From Moheibacter sp035515075 (GTDB lineage: Bacteria > Bacteroidota > Bacteroidia > Flavobacteriales > Weeksellaceae): a DNA stretch of 64,000 bases. The stretch lies in contig DATJBZ010000009.1 of NCBI GenBank assembly GCA_035515075.1, forward strand, positions 1 through 64,000, written 5' to 3'. This document shows, piece after piece, positions 37,637-46,652 of the stretch (its first letter is position 1; each line of letters opens with the position of its first letter). Made by a program: the position numbers and the translations under genes. The notes below the pieces were generated by a model. That model saw only the letters and a list, made by a program, of their open reading frames with translations, was not told the DNA's origin and searched no databases.

Positions 37637-38554
37637 ATGGAACGTTTTTATGCCCACGGTAAATTATTGATTGCTGGCGAGTACGCCGTTTTGGACGGTG
37701 CTTTGGCATGGGCGATTCCGACGCGTTTTGGGCAAAGTTTAACGGTACAATATACCAACGAAACAAGCTGTCCCACTTTGTTGTGGGAGGCTTTTTTGTC
37801 AGATGGGAATTTGTGGTTTTCGGTGAAATTTGATTTGAGAACTTTTGAAATTCTTGCGTTTTCGGATGAAACTTTGGCGCAATCACTTCAACAGATTTTT
37901 CAACAAATCACCACTTTAAATCCAAATTTCTTTTCCTCAATCAACCAAAATATTGCATGCAAAACCCAATTGGAATTTCCAAAAGATTGGGGATTGGGCA
38001 GCAGTTCGACTTTGATTGCTTTGTTGGCGCAATGGACAAAAGTCGATGCTTTTGCTTTGAATGATTTGACTTTTCAAACCAGTGGCTACGATGTAGCTTG
38101 CGCAACGCATGATCAGCCGATTTTGTACCAATTGATAGAAGAAGACCGAAGAATTGAAGAAGTTGAATTTTCTCCGCCTTTTTTGGATGAATTGTTTTTT
38201 GTGTATTTGAACCAAAAACAAGATACCCAAGCCCATGTCACAACGCATTATAAAAATTTGGAACGATCGGTCGATTGGTTGAATGGCTTTTCGGCTTTGA
38301 CTTACAATTTATTGCACGCAACCACTTTGGAGGAATTCGAAACTTTGATGAATTTGCATGAATCCTTGGTCGTTTCTCGCTTGAATTTTCAAAAAGTCAA
38401 AGATTTGTATTTTTCTGATTACGGAGGAAGCGTCAAAAGCTTGGGTGCTTGGGGTGGTGATTTTGTTCTATTGACGGCCCGTCCCGATTTTAGAAATTAT
38501 CTTAAAGACAAAGGTTTTGAAGTCGTTTTTTCTTGGAAAGATTTGATTTTGTAA
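37637..38554 (+). CDS. GYDIA-family GHMP kinase (likely mevalonate-pathway)
   Basis: 305 residues. N-terminal FYAHGKLLIAGEYAVLDGALAWA is the GHMP opening. The phosphate loop is WGLGSSSTLIALLAQ (about 118-132), and GYDVACATHDQPILYQL (about 150) is the variant of the GYDIA signature that names the family. The C-terminal glycine loop is degenerate (GGSVKSLGAWGGDFVLL). Family members are thought to phosphorylate a mevalonate-pathway intermediate in Bacteroidota, possibly phosphomevalonate, but the reaction is not proven by sequence. Co-transcribed with fabD. Confidence 0.85.
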   Translation: MERFYAHGKLLIAGEYAVLDGALAWAIPTRFGQSLTVQYTNETSCPTLLWEAFLSDGNLWFSVKFDLRTFEILAFSDETLAQSLQQIFQQITTLNPNFFSSINQNIACKTQLEFPKDWGLGSSSTLIALLAQWTKVDAFALNDLTFQTSGYDVACATHDQPILYQLIEEDRRIEEVEFSPPFLDELFFVYLNQKQDTQAHVTTHYKNLERSVDWLNGFSALTYNLLHATTLEEFETLMNLHESLVVSRLNFQKVKDLYFSDYGGSVKSLGAWGGDFVLLTARPDFRNYLKDKGFEVVFSWKDLIL

Positions 38555-38639
38555 TTTTAAAGTTATCACAATATAAGTGAACGATTTTCTTTCTTAAATT
38601 TAAACGGATTTTTAATATTGACAATTAAAATTATCACAA

Positions 38640-41117
38640 ATGAAACATTTTTTACTAATTGGTTTTCTTTTTCTTTATATCAGCACAATAGGTCAAGTTC
38701 CTAATACGGCAAGGCATGGAATGGACTTTTCAGCCGCTGAAAAAATACCAGCAAAGGATCCAAATCAAGCAAGATACTATCATCAGAACGGTAAGTATGG
38801 CTTTGTGCTTCCGCAAAATAACCGTCAAGAAGCTATTTATGATAATATTTCTTCTGATGGCAATGGATTTATTGTTCAAAAAGACAATTTATACGGAATT
38901 GCCAATAAAGAAGGTGAGCTTATCGGAAAAATAGAATATGACAGCATCGGTTGGATGTATCCGAATTATATTGTAAAAAATAAAGGGAAGTTTGGATTGA
39001 TGGCAAACGACGGTAGTTCATTGCTGACTATAAAATACAACAAAATTCTGGGTGGAAACTCAATGGTTAGCTTGATCGAAGTGAAAAAAGGAGTAGTCAA
39101 CTTGATTTACAATAAAACCGAAAAAAAGTTGCCGGGAAAAATAGAATTCGCCAACTTATATCAAAATTCTGCTATAATTAAGAAAAAAGGAAAGTTTGGG
39201 TTGATTACCGATCAAATCATTGTTCCTTTTGAATACGACAGCATTGCTGCTAATTTGCCCAGAATCCCTAATTCCAAATCAAACCTTCCAGCGTACAACT
39301 TTCAAATCAGACAAGCTCCCGTTTTTGAGTTCATTGTGATAAATAATGAAAAATTAGGATTGATTGATTTGGATGGAAAAGTGATTTATCCTGCAGAAAG
39401 TGATGAAATTAAAAAGGAGAAAACCATGGGATATATTCTTGCTAAAAAAGGCGATTTATTCAGTATTTATTTCACTTCTTCCAAACGAAACACAGATTTT
39501 GAATTCAGTCGAGTTTCAGCCGATGGTTATGGCTATATAATGGCTATTAAAAACGAAAAACATGGAGCTTTTAATCTAGAAGGAGAAATAATTGTTCCAT
39601 TTGAATATGACAATACTGGGATTTATCAGCTTAGCGGAATTGGTTTACGGGTCAGTAAAGATAGAAAAAGAGGGATTGTCAACACGGAAGGAAAGCTGAT
39701 TATTCCGACAATGTATGATGAAGTTGGCACTTTTAATGAAGGCGGTTTCAGACATTTGTTAAAAGTAAAAAACAACGAAAAAACTGGCATTGTCAATTTA
39801 GAAAATGAAGTGGTTATTCCTCTTGAGTTTGATTGGATTGGCATTACAAACAATCACTTTAAAGTGCTTACTTTGGGTGAAAATGGAAAGTTCGGTTTGT
39901 ATGATACATCTGGAAAGGTGATTGTGCCAGCGGAGTATCAATGGATTAAAGACAGCGATACTGAGCGAAGCAAAGTGGCGATTTTAGAAAAAGAACACGG
40001 TTCTTATAATTTTTTAAATCAAAACCATCAGTTGATTTTTTCTGAAAACATCAGTGAATATGGTTATGTGCATGATTCAGATCTTTTGTTGAATCCTTTT
40101 AGTAGCAATGGAATTTACTTATTGGCGGTAAAAAACAAAAATGGCAAATACGGTTTGTTCAATGAAATTACGGAAACATTGGATGTTCCGATGATTTACG
40201 ATGCTATTCAACAGAAATTTGAAGCCCATGGACATACTTTTTATAGTGTTGAAAAAAACGGAAAATTTGGTTTGATCAATGAGAAAAATGAAGTAATTCT
40301 ACCTTTTCAATACAGTTCCATCCGTTTGGAATTACTTATGGCTAATCTCGAAAATGATTATCTGATTGTGGTGTCAAAAAACAACAAATTCGGTGCGGTA
40401 AATTTACAGAATGAAATTAAGATTCCTTTTCAATATGCTGATTTACAAAGAATTTCTTCCAGTGGTCTTTTCAAAGCCAAAAATGGAAATAAATTCAACA
40501 TCATCAACTCAAAAAACCAAAAAATTAACAATGAAACATTTGATGAAGTTGCAAACTTTGAGCTAATTTATAATTATAGGCACGATGGCAATCCTAATAA
40601 TCATGCTTTGACTTTTAATCATGGTAAAATGCGGATAATAGATAGCGACGGAAAGTTTGTTTCATCTGAAGTTGAAATGAAACCGCACAATGGTTTTAAA
40701 TCATTTGAAGAATTAAAAACAGCACTTATTTTTGCTTTAAATAGCAATAACGACGATTTATTAAAAAACTTTGTTGACAAAGTTGCACCATCTGAGCATA
40801 TCTTACATTATCTAAAAACGAATATATTTGATGACAAGCCGCTGAGTTACGTTGACTTACCGTATATCAAAGAAAAGTATTTTAATGAATTAAAAAAGTT
40901 TCAATTCAATTATTGGAATGATGGTATTGGGTTCGGCTGGGATCGTTCGGTATTTGTTGATGAAAGTGATTATACATTGTATAGAAATGGAGCAATTTCA
41001 AATGGTAGGAATAGAAATTGGGATTTTGGAGATCGATTTTTAGAAAGACTTTTGAGAAATTCCATTAAAGTCAATGGCAATTGGATAAGCACTTATTTTA
41101 TGATCCGTAATTTTTAG
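38640..41117 (+). CDS. Exported WG-repeat protein
   Basis: 825 residues. Signal peptide (about 1-18, ending TIGQ), then about a dozen WG (KWG) beta-repeats from about residue 45 to 640. Typical units read GKYGFVLPQNNRQEAIYDNI, EKHGAFNLEGEIIVPFEYD and GKFGLINEKNEVILPFQYSS. The last ~170 residues are a non-repeat domain with WNDGIGFGWDRSVFVDESD. WG repeats are beta-structured units of unknown binding role. Base composition is AT-richer than fabD upstream, which may indicate a different history. Function unknown. Confidence 0.88.
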   Translation: MKHFLLIGFLFLYISTIGQVPNTARHGMDFSAAEKIPAKDPNQARYYHQNGKYGFVLPQNNRQEAIYDNISSDGNGFIVQKDNLYGIANKEGELIGKIEYDSIGWMYPNYIVKNKGKFGLMANDGSSLLTIKYNKILGGNSMVSLIEVKKGVVNLIYNKTEKKLPGKIEFANLYQNSAIIKKKGKFGLITDQIIVPFEYDSIAANLPRIPNSKSNLPAYNFQIRQAPVFEFIVINNEKLGLIDLDGKVIYPAESDEIKKEKTMGYILAKKGDLFSIYFTSSKRNTDFEFSRVSADGYGYIMAIKNEKHGAFNLEGEIIVPFEYDNTGIYQLSGIGLRVSKDRKRGIVNTEGKLIIPTMYDEVGTFNEGGFRHLLKVKNNEKTGIVNLENEVVIPLEFDWIGITNNHFKVLTLGENGKFGLYDTSGKVIVPAEYQWIKDSDTERSKVAILEKEHGSYNFLNQNHQLIFSENISEYGYVHDSDLLLNPFSSNGIYLLAVKNKNGKYGLFNEITETLDVPMIYDAIQQKFEAHGHTFYSVEKNGKFGLINEKNEVILPFQYSSIRLELLMANLENDYLIVVSKNNKFGAVNLQNEIKIPFQYADLQRISSSGLFKAKNGNKFNIINSKNQKINNETFDEVANFELIYNYRHDGNPNNHALTFNHGKMRIIDSDGKFVSSEVEMKPHNGFKSFEELKTALIFALNSNNDDLLKNFVDKVAPSEHILHYLKTNIFDDKPLSYVDLPYIKEKYFNELKKFQFNYWNDGIGFGWDRSVFVDESDYTLYRNGAISNGRNRNWDFGDRFLERLLRNSIKVNGNWISTYFMIRNF

Positions 41118-41259
41118 TGAATCAATTCTAAAAAGAAGAAGCTTTCAATTTGCGATTATATTTTACAGTAGAAACCTAACAGTCAATCCAATTCAACCAA
41201 TATGTGAATAAATCATGGAAAGACTTTGGTGTTTATTCGTTCTGTCCCTTGAAATCTAT

Positions 41260-41267
41260 TAACTTTG
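41260..41267 (+). promoter_or_regulatory. -7 box TAACTTTG of pyrE-pyrF
   Basis: Exact box 15 bases before the ATG at 41283. An upstream in-frame alternative start at 41265 lies inside this box and is therefore excluded. Confidence 0.6.
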
Positions 41268-41282
41268 CGCAAACCTTTCAGA

Positions 41283-42629
41283 ATGCAACAAAGAGAAGAT
41301 TTTTTACTTAAAGCTTACGAATTAGGCATCATTAAATTCGGAAATTTCACTTTGAAAAGTGGCATAGAATCACCATTTTACGTGGATCTTCGTCCGCTTT
41401 CCTCCAGCCCACAATTGTTAAAAACCTTGGCGAACAATCTTTTAGATTTAGTCGAAGAAGCACCTTACGACTTGATTTGTGGTGTTCCTTATGCGGCTTT
41501 ACCTATGGGAACGACCATGAGTTTAGCGAGCGGAACGCCTTTGATCATCAAAAGAAAAGAAAACAAAGGTTATGGAACCAAACGAATGGTAGAAGGTGTT
41601 TACCATGATGGACAAAATTGTTTGTTGGTAGAAGATGTAATCACAAGCGGACAAAGTCTATTGGAAACCATTTCTGAAATCGAAAGAGAAGGATTAAAAG
41701 TGACCGACATCGTCGTGGTTTTGGACCGGGAACAAGGTGGAATCGAAAAATTAAGAGAAAAAGGCTATAAAGTCCAAACATTATTTACCATCAATGAAGT
41801 GGTGGAAATTCTGCACCGTTACCATCGTTTGAGCGATGCGGAAATGGTGCGTGTCAAAAACTTTTTGAACAATCCTCCTGCTCCACCAGAAGCGGTACGC
41901 GTTGCTTTAGAAAATAAAAAAATTCAACATCCTGTTGGAAAGAAATTAATAGAAATCGCTTTAAAAAAGCAATCGAATTTAATTGCTTCGGCTGATGTAA
42001 TTACTTCGACTGAATTACTGAAACTGGCCAATGAAGTAGGCCCACACATCGTGGCTTTGAAAACGCACATGGACATTATCAAAGATTTTAGCCAAGATTT
42101 GATTCGTGAATTAAAAACTTTGGCCAAAACCCACGAATTCCTATTGTTTGAAGATCGAAAGTTTGCAGACATCGGCAATACCCAAGAATTGCAGTTCAAA
42201 GAAGGGGTGTATGAAATTGGTCGTTGGGCGGATATGATTACTTCACACGTGATTGCTGGAGAAGAGAGCTTGAAAGTTTTTGACAACGTTGGTGTGGTGG
42301 CCATCGTTGAAATGTCTTCGAAAGGCAGTTTGACGGATGATTATTACATTGGCAAAGCATTGAACGTAGCAGAGCAATCGCCCAATGTTTTGGGAGTTGT
42401 GGCACAAAGAAAAGTAGCGGATGATTTGTTGTTGTTCACGCCAGGCGTGAATATTTCTTCAGTGGGAGACAGCAAAGGACAGCAATACAACACGCCAGAA
42501 AAAGTATTTGCGCTCTACCATACGGATTTCATGATTGTCGGCAGAGGAATTTACCAAGCCGCTAATCCCAAGGAAACCGCACAAGATTACCAGCAAAAAG
42601 GTTGGCAAGCTTATTTGAAAAGTTTGTGA
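41283..42629 (+). CDS. pyrEF: Bifunctional UMP synthase: orotate phosphoribosyltransferase fused to OMP decarboxylase
   Basis: 448 residues. The N-terminal half (1 to about 200) is OPRT with the PRPP loop CLLVEDVITSGQSL and KSGIESPFYVDLR. The C-terminal half (about 215-448) is ODCase with the catalytic segment LLFEDRKFADIGNTQELQF, TPGVNISSVGDSKGQQYNTP and FMIVGRGIYQA. The DRKFADIGNT wording and the OPRT-first order match eukaryotic UMP synthase rather than the free bacterial PyrF (which has a DLKFHDIPNT-like motif). It would convert orotate to UMP in two steps on one chain. Confidence 0.93.
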   Translation: MQQREDFLLKAYELGIIKFGNFTLKSGIESPFYVDLRPLSSSPQLLKTLANNLLDLVEEAPYDLICGVPYAALPMGTTMSLASGTPLIIKRKENKGYGTKRMVEGVYHDGQNCLLVEDVITSGQSLLETISEIEREGLKVTDIVVVLDREQGGIEKLREKGYKVQTLFTINEVVEILHRYHRLSDAEMVRVKNFLNNPPAPPEAVRVALENKKIQHPVGKKLIEIALKKQSNLIASADVITSTELLKLANEVGPHIVALKTHMDIIKDFSQDLIRELKTLAKTHEFLLFEDRKFADIGNTQELQFKEGVYEIGRWADMITSHVIAGEESLKVFDNVGVVAIVEMSSKGSLTDDYYIGKALNVAEQSPNVLGVVAQRKVADDLLLFTPGVNISSVGDSKGQQYNTPEKVFALYHTDFMIVGRGIYQAANPKETAQDYQQKGWQAYLKSL

Positions 42630-42672
42630 TAACGCGCATTAAAATTATAAAATAGATGGTCTATTGCCTATC

Positions 42673-42703
42673 AAAAACCTCCCAGCAATGGGAGGTTTTT
42701 TTT
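42673..42703 (+). terminator. Intrinsic terminator of pyrE-pyrF
   Basis: AAAAACCTCCCA and TGGGAGGTTTTT enclose a GCAA tetraloop and are followed by a T-run. Confidence 0.85.
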
Positions 42704-42964
42704 GTGAAATTAAGTAGGCATTGTTTCAATTTGGAATGAACCTCATTTTTTGAAGTGCCAAAAGTCAGTGATTTTTTCATCAGAATAGTATCATCTGACA
42801 ATCAAAAAGTTGAATTTTATTGATGTTTTTAAGGGGTTTAGAGGTAGTGGGTTAGCGAATTTTATAAATAGCGTTTTAGACATTTGTAATGGAGATGAAA
42901 TGTTAAACTTCTGGTTGCTTCAGCTTTATTTGTTTAGCTTGCCCGCCGAAAAAAAAACGAGATT
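42704..42964. other. Non-coding stretch before a T9SS gene
   Basis: Together with the terminator this makes a 335-base gap. No open frame, tRNA, repeat or exact -7 box was seen in it. The start at 42965 follows a run of A that may serve as the translation enhancer. Confidence 0.5.
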
Positions 42965-43888
42965 ATGAACAAAATGATTTACACATTGGCTTTTTCAGGC
43001 TTATTGGCTTTGAATTTGAATGCCCAAAACACGTATTCCTTTGAAGCAACTGAAGGTTACACTTTGGGAACTTTGCACGAACAGAATGGTTGGGAAGTGA
43101 CGGAAGGATCAGATGGAATTCTCCAAAACCAAATCATCACGGATGAAAAAGCAAGCGATGGAAGTTTTTCCTTTTTCAATGGTTATGAGGCGGACTTCGA
43201 TCCATTGTGGTTTCCAGTTTTTGGTGCCTCCAAAATATTTGATACGCCAATGAGCTCAGAGAAATTCAGCATTTCTTATGACGTAATGCCGACAGGAAAA
43301 GGAGAGTCAGATTTTGAATTGGCGCTTTTTACCGTGATTGAAGATGAGTACTATTACTTGGGATATTTTGGAATGGAAAACCGTGGCGGAGTGTACATGA
43401 ACTCAGAATATGCAGTTTCTCCTGAAGATGCTTACAAGCGAATTGATGAGGTTTGGACAGAGAATGAGTGGACCTCTGTTAAAATTGAAATTGAAGGGGC
43501 AACCATGAGTTTTTATGTGAATGAGGAGTTGATGCATTCGATCGAATTGGAATCCAATCTTGACGTTTTTGGATTCAATATGTTGCACAACAATTATGGA
43601 CACAGTGCGTATTATGACAACTTCAAAATCAATGGTGGCGATTTGAACATCAAAGAAGTGGACGCGACAACCATTGCATTGTATCCGAATCCAACAACCG
43701 ACTTCTTGCACATTCAATCTGCTGAGAAAGTAGCTTCAGTAGCGGTTTATTCTGTCCAAGGTCAAAAAGTTTTGGCGACTGAAAATGTTGAGAAAATCAA
43801 CGTTCAATCTTTGAGCGCTGGTGTTTATTGGGTTGAAATTAAAACAGTAGATGGGAAAATTTCTAATAAGAAATTCATCAAAAAATAA
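42965..43888 (+). CDS. Secreted T9SS type A sorting-domain protein with lectin-like domain
   Basis: 307 residues. Signal peptide (about 1-20, ending LNAQ). The middle (about 24-222) is a beta-sandwich resembling concanavalin/LamG-like folds, with FDPLWFPVFGASKIF, SFYVNEELMHSIEL and YYDNFKING. The C-terminal sorting domain (about 232-307) contains IALYPNPTTDFLHIQ and ends SNKKFIKK. It should be carried to the cell surface or medium by T9SS. Ligand unknown. Confidence 0.88.
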   Translation: MNKMIYTLAFSGLLALNLNAQNTYSFEATEGYTLGTLHEQNGWEVTEGSDGILQNQIITDEKASDGSFSFFNGYEADFDPLWFPVFGASKIFDTPMSSEKFSISYDVMPTGKGESDFELALFTVIEDEYYYLGYFGMENRGGVYMNSEYAVSPEDAYKRIDEVWTENEWTSVKIEIEGATMSFYVNEELMHSIELESNLDVFGFNMLHNNYGHSAYYDNFKINGGDLNIKEVDATTIALYPNPTTDFLHIQSAEKVASVAVYSVQGQKVLATENVEKINVQSLSAGVYWVEIKTVDGKISNKKFIKK

Positions 43889-43907
43889 ACAAAATTACCA
43901 TCAATAA

Positions 43908-43941
43908 AAAAAGACTTTCACGAAAATGAAAGTCTTTTTTT
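43908..43941 (+). terminator. Intrinsic terminator of the small T9SS gene
   Basis: AAAAAGACTTTCA and TGAAAGTCTTTTT form a 13-pair stem with a six-base loop and a T-run. Confidence 0.85.
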
Positions 43942-43985
43942 ATACAGAAAAAATAAAAAAATCTCGGATCAAAACTCAACAAAAC

Positions 43986-44014
43986 AAAAAAACCCATTGA
44001 AAATCAATGGGTTT
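43986..44014 (-). terminator. Terminator of tRNA-Ser
   Basis: AACCCATTGA and TCAATGGGTT pair. Read on the minus strand the stem ends in a run of T. It lies 14 bases past the tRNA 3' end. Confidence 0.75.
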
Positions 44015-44027
44015 CATTTTGGATCTG

Positions 44028-44112
44028 CGGAGAAAGAGGGATTCGAACCCCCGGAGGTGTGACCCTCAACGGTTTTCAAGACCGCCGCATTCGACCGCTC
44101 TGCCATTTCTCC
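44028..44112 (-). tRNA. tRNA-Ser (anticodon TGA)
   Basis: 85 bases on the minus strand. The acceptor stem GGAGAAA/TTTCTCC is complete with discriminator G. The D arm begins GGCAGAGCGGTCGAATGC, the anticodon stem-loop is CGGTCTTGAAAACCG with anticodon TGA, a long class II variable arm GAGGGTCACACCTC follows, and the T arm is GGGGGTTCGAATCCC. The 3' CCA is not encoded. It reads UCA and related serine codons. Confidence 0.96.
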
Positions 44113-44147
44113 AAACAAATGAGCAGTCATTTCTGCATTTGTGGGTG

Positions 44148-44155
44148 CAAATATA
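44148..44155 (-). promoter_or_regulatory. -7 box TATATTTG of tRNA-Ser
   Basis: CAAATATA on the plus strand, 35 bases from the tRNA 5' end on the minus strand. Confidence 0.55.
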
Positions 44156-44362
44156 AAACTTTTTTTGAATAGACCCTATCTTTCTTTCTGTTTTTTGAAA
44201 GTCTTTGCATGCAAATCTTCCTTTGGTGCAAAATGATTGTTTTTGGTGCTTGAAAATCAGTGTGGTATTGGCATGCTTGAAAATATGATTTTTTTGAAAA
44301 TGGTCATTTTGAATGGAAGTTTTGCCCAAAATTGTATCTTAGTTCCACTAAAAATTGCAAGT

Positions 44363-46006
44363 ATGAAATGGTATTTTGTTTTGTTGTTGGCTTTGAGTTT
44401 GAACTTGGAAGCGCAAATTCTTGGCGAAAAGGAGAAATTTACAACGCAGGATTCATTGAGAGGCAGCAACAATGCATACCGAGATTGGTGGAATGTATTG
44501 CATTATGACATGGAATTGGAACCGTTGTATGCAGAGAAATTCATTCAAGGGAAAAATAAATTGCGATTCAAAGTGATTGCTTCGCCAAAAAAATCCATCA
44601 TGCAGATTGATTTGCAAGAACCGATGCAACTGAATCAAGCGATTTTGAATGGTCGTACAATTTCAAACATCGAAAGAAATGGCAACGTTTATTTTTTGAC
44701 GCTAGATAAAAAACTACCGATGAATTCTGAAAATGAATTGGTTTTGGAATTTTCTGGACATCCGCACATTGCGATCCATCCTCCTTGGGACGGCGGATGG
44801 ATTTTTACAAAAGATAAAAAAGGAAGACCTTGGATGAGCATGTCTTGTCAGGGCTTAGGCGCCAGCGTTTGGTTTCCCAACAAAGATTACCAAGGTGATG
44901 AACCTGATGAGGGAGCGCGTTTGAAGTTGATTGTGCCCCAGGAAATGAAGGGCGTTGCAAACGGAAGATTGGTTGCCCAAGAGAAATTAGGCGAAAAGAT
45001 GGCCTTCCAATGGGAAGTGAAAAATCCAATCAACAATTACAACATTGCACCCAACATCGGACATTATGAAGAAATTAAGGATGTTTATCAAGGTGAAAAA
45101 GGTACTTTGGATTTGACGTATCATGTCTTGGATTACCAAGTTGAAAAAGCCAAAAAACAATTTGCACAAACGCGCACCATGTTGAAAAGCTTTGAGCATT
45201 GGTTTGGTCCGTATCCGTTTTATGAAGATGGTTTTCAGTTGGTCGAAGCGCCGCATTTGGGCATGGAACACCAAAGTGCTGTGGCTTATGGAAATGGCTT
45301 TGAGAATGGCTACTTAGGGAAAGATATGTCTGGAACAGGTTGGGGTTTGAAATGGGATTTTATTTTGATTCACGAATCGGCACACGAATGGTTTGGCAAC
45401 AACATTACGACCAATGATTTGGCGGACATGTGGGTGCACGAAGGATTTACGACTTATTCAGAAGCGATTTACACAGAGGATTTATTTGGCTTAGAAGCAG
45501 GAAGAGATTATGTGATTGGTTTGCGTGGGCGCATTTTGAATGATGTGCCAATGATCGGGCCGTATGGTGTCAACCAAAGTGGGAGCAGCGATGTGTATTT
45601 CAAAGGAGCAAATGTGATCCATACTTTGCGCCAATGGATCAATGATGATGCACTCTTTCGTGCTTTATTGAGAGGAATGAATGCGGATTTTCATCACCAA
45701 ACGGTGGATACGAAAGAGATTGAAGATTATTGGCGAGAAAACACAAAGTTGAATCTGAAACCGTTTTTTGACCAATATTTGCGAACAGTTCAGATGCCTG
45801 TGTTAGAATATCAATTCGAGGGAAATCAAATTAAATACAGATGGAATCAAGTGGTGGAAGGATTTGACATGCCAGTGAAATTGGCCAATTCATCCATTTG
45901 GTTGTATCCGACTGCTGCATGGAAAATTGAAAAAATTGAAAGTATGGATGAGAAAACTTTTGAAGTTGACCGCAATTTTTACATTCAAACCAAAAAAATA
46001 CTTTAA
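44363..46006 (+). CDS. M1-family metallopeptidase
   Basis: 547 residues from ATG 44363 with a signal peptide (about 1-18, ending LEAQ). An open frame continues 42 codons upstream but without family similarity. Zinc site is HEXXHX18E: His337, His341 (HESAHEWFGNN) and Glu360 (WVHEGFTTYSEA). The exopeptidase motif is GMEHQSAVAYGN, where the usual GxMEN Asn is His. Family members are exported aminopeptidases trimming peptides in the periplasm. Total length is short for M1 because the C-terminal helical domain is reduced. Confidence 0.93.
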   Translation: MKWYFVLLLALSLNLEAQILGEKEKFTTQDSLRGSNNAYRDWWNVLHYDMELEPLYAEKFIQGKNKLRFKVIASPKKSIMQIDLQEPMQLNQAILNGRTISNIERNGNVYFLTLDKKLPMNSENELVLEFSGHPHIAIHPPWDGGWIFTKDKKGRPWMSMSCQGLGASVWFPNKDYQGDEPDEGARLKLIVPQEMKGVANGRLVAQEKLGEKMAFQWEVKNPINNYNIAPNIGHYEEIKDVYQGEKGTLDLTYHVLDYQVEKAKKQFAQTRTMLKSFEHWFGPYPFYEDGFQLVEAPHLGMEHQSAVAYGNGFENGYLGKDMSGTGWGLKWDFILIHESAHEWFGNNITTNDLADMWVHEGFTTYSEAIYTEDLFGLEAGRDYVIGLRGRILNDVPMIGPYGVNQSGSSDVYFKGANVIHTLRQWINDDALFRALLRGMNADFHHQTVDTKEIEDYWRENTKLNLKPFFDQYLRTVQMPVLEYQFEGNQIKYRWNQVVEGFDMPVKLANSSIWLYPTAAWKIEKIESMDEKTFEVDRNFYIQTKKIL

Positions 46007-46071
46007 AATTGCATAAAATAGTGCTGAATGTTTTTGGTACATCCTTTGAGTTAACTTTAAAAATTAAAATT

Positions 46072-46569
46072 ATGAAAAAAATAATTCCTTACTTGATGGC
46101 TGCGACTTTTGCGCTATTTAGTTTTAGTTGCACTAGTGACGATGATCGGGTGGATTATGATACTTATTCGGTCGTTTATGATTTAAAAAACGTCAATTTT
46201 GAATCGACTCCCAACGGATTTCAAATTTCACGATCTTTTGTCAATCCATTGTTTGAATCCGACATGTTGTTGGTGTACATGCAAGTGGACGTGACCAACA
46301 ATGGTTCGCCGATTTGGCAACAAATCCCGACCACATTTTATTTGAGCGATGGACATGAAGTGGATTATAATTTTGATTTTTCAAGATTTGACTTCATGAT
46401 TTATGCAGGTGGAACTTTTAATTTGGCTGGAAGTGAATTTATTCATGGAAAAACTTTCAGGGTGTTGGTGGTTCCTGCACAATTCGGCAGAAGCGTTGTG
46501 GATTTAAACAATTATGATGCGGTAATCGCCCACTACAATTTAGATGATTCAAATCCAACGGTTTTGTAA
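46072..46569 (+). CDS. Lipoprotein with Bacteroidota surface-export signal
   Basis: 165 residues from ATG 46072. A lipobox LFSFSC places the lipidated Cys at about 21. The residues just after it, TSDDDR, are acidic in the manner of the lipoprotein export signal that sends Bacteroidota lipoproteins to the outer face of the outer membrane. The body is beta-rich, with no motif recognised. It follows the M1 peptidase on the same strand (65-base gap). Function unknown. Confidence 0.75.
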   Translation: MKKIIPYLMAATFALFSFSCTSDDDRVDYDTYSVVYDLKNVNFESTPNGFQISRSFVNPLFESDMLLVYMQVDVTNNGSPIWQQIPTTFYLSDGHEVDYNFDFSRFDFMIYAGGTFNLAGSEFIHGKTFRVLVVPAQFGRSVVDLNNYDAVIAHYNLDDSNPTVL

Positions 46570-46585
46570 GAACAATTTTAAATAT

Positions 46586-46621
46586 AAAAAAAGCCATTTC
46601 AATTGAGAAATGGCTTTTTTT
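46586..46621. terminator. Bidirectional terminator between lipoprotein gene and purF
   Basis: AAAAAAGCCATTTC and GAAATGGCTTTTTT form a 14-pair stem around AATTGA, with A-run and T-run flanks usable from either side. Confidence 0.85.
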
Positions 46622-46652
46622 GTATAATTAAATTGAATCAAGATTCAATTTT

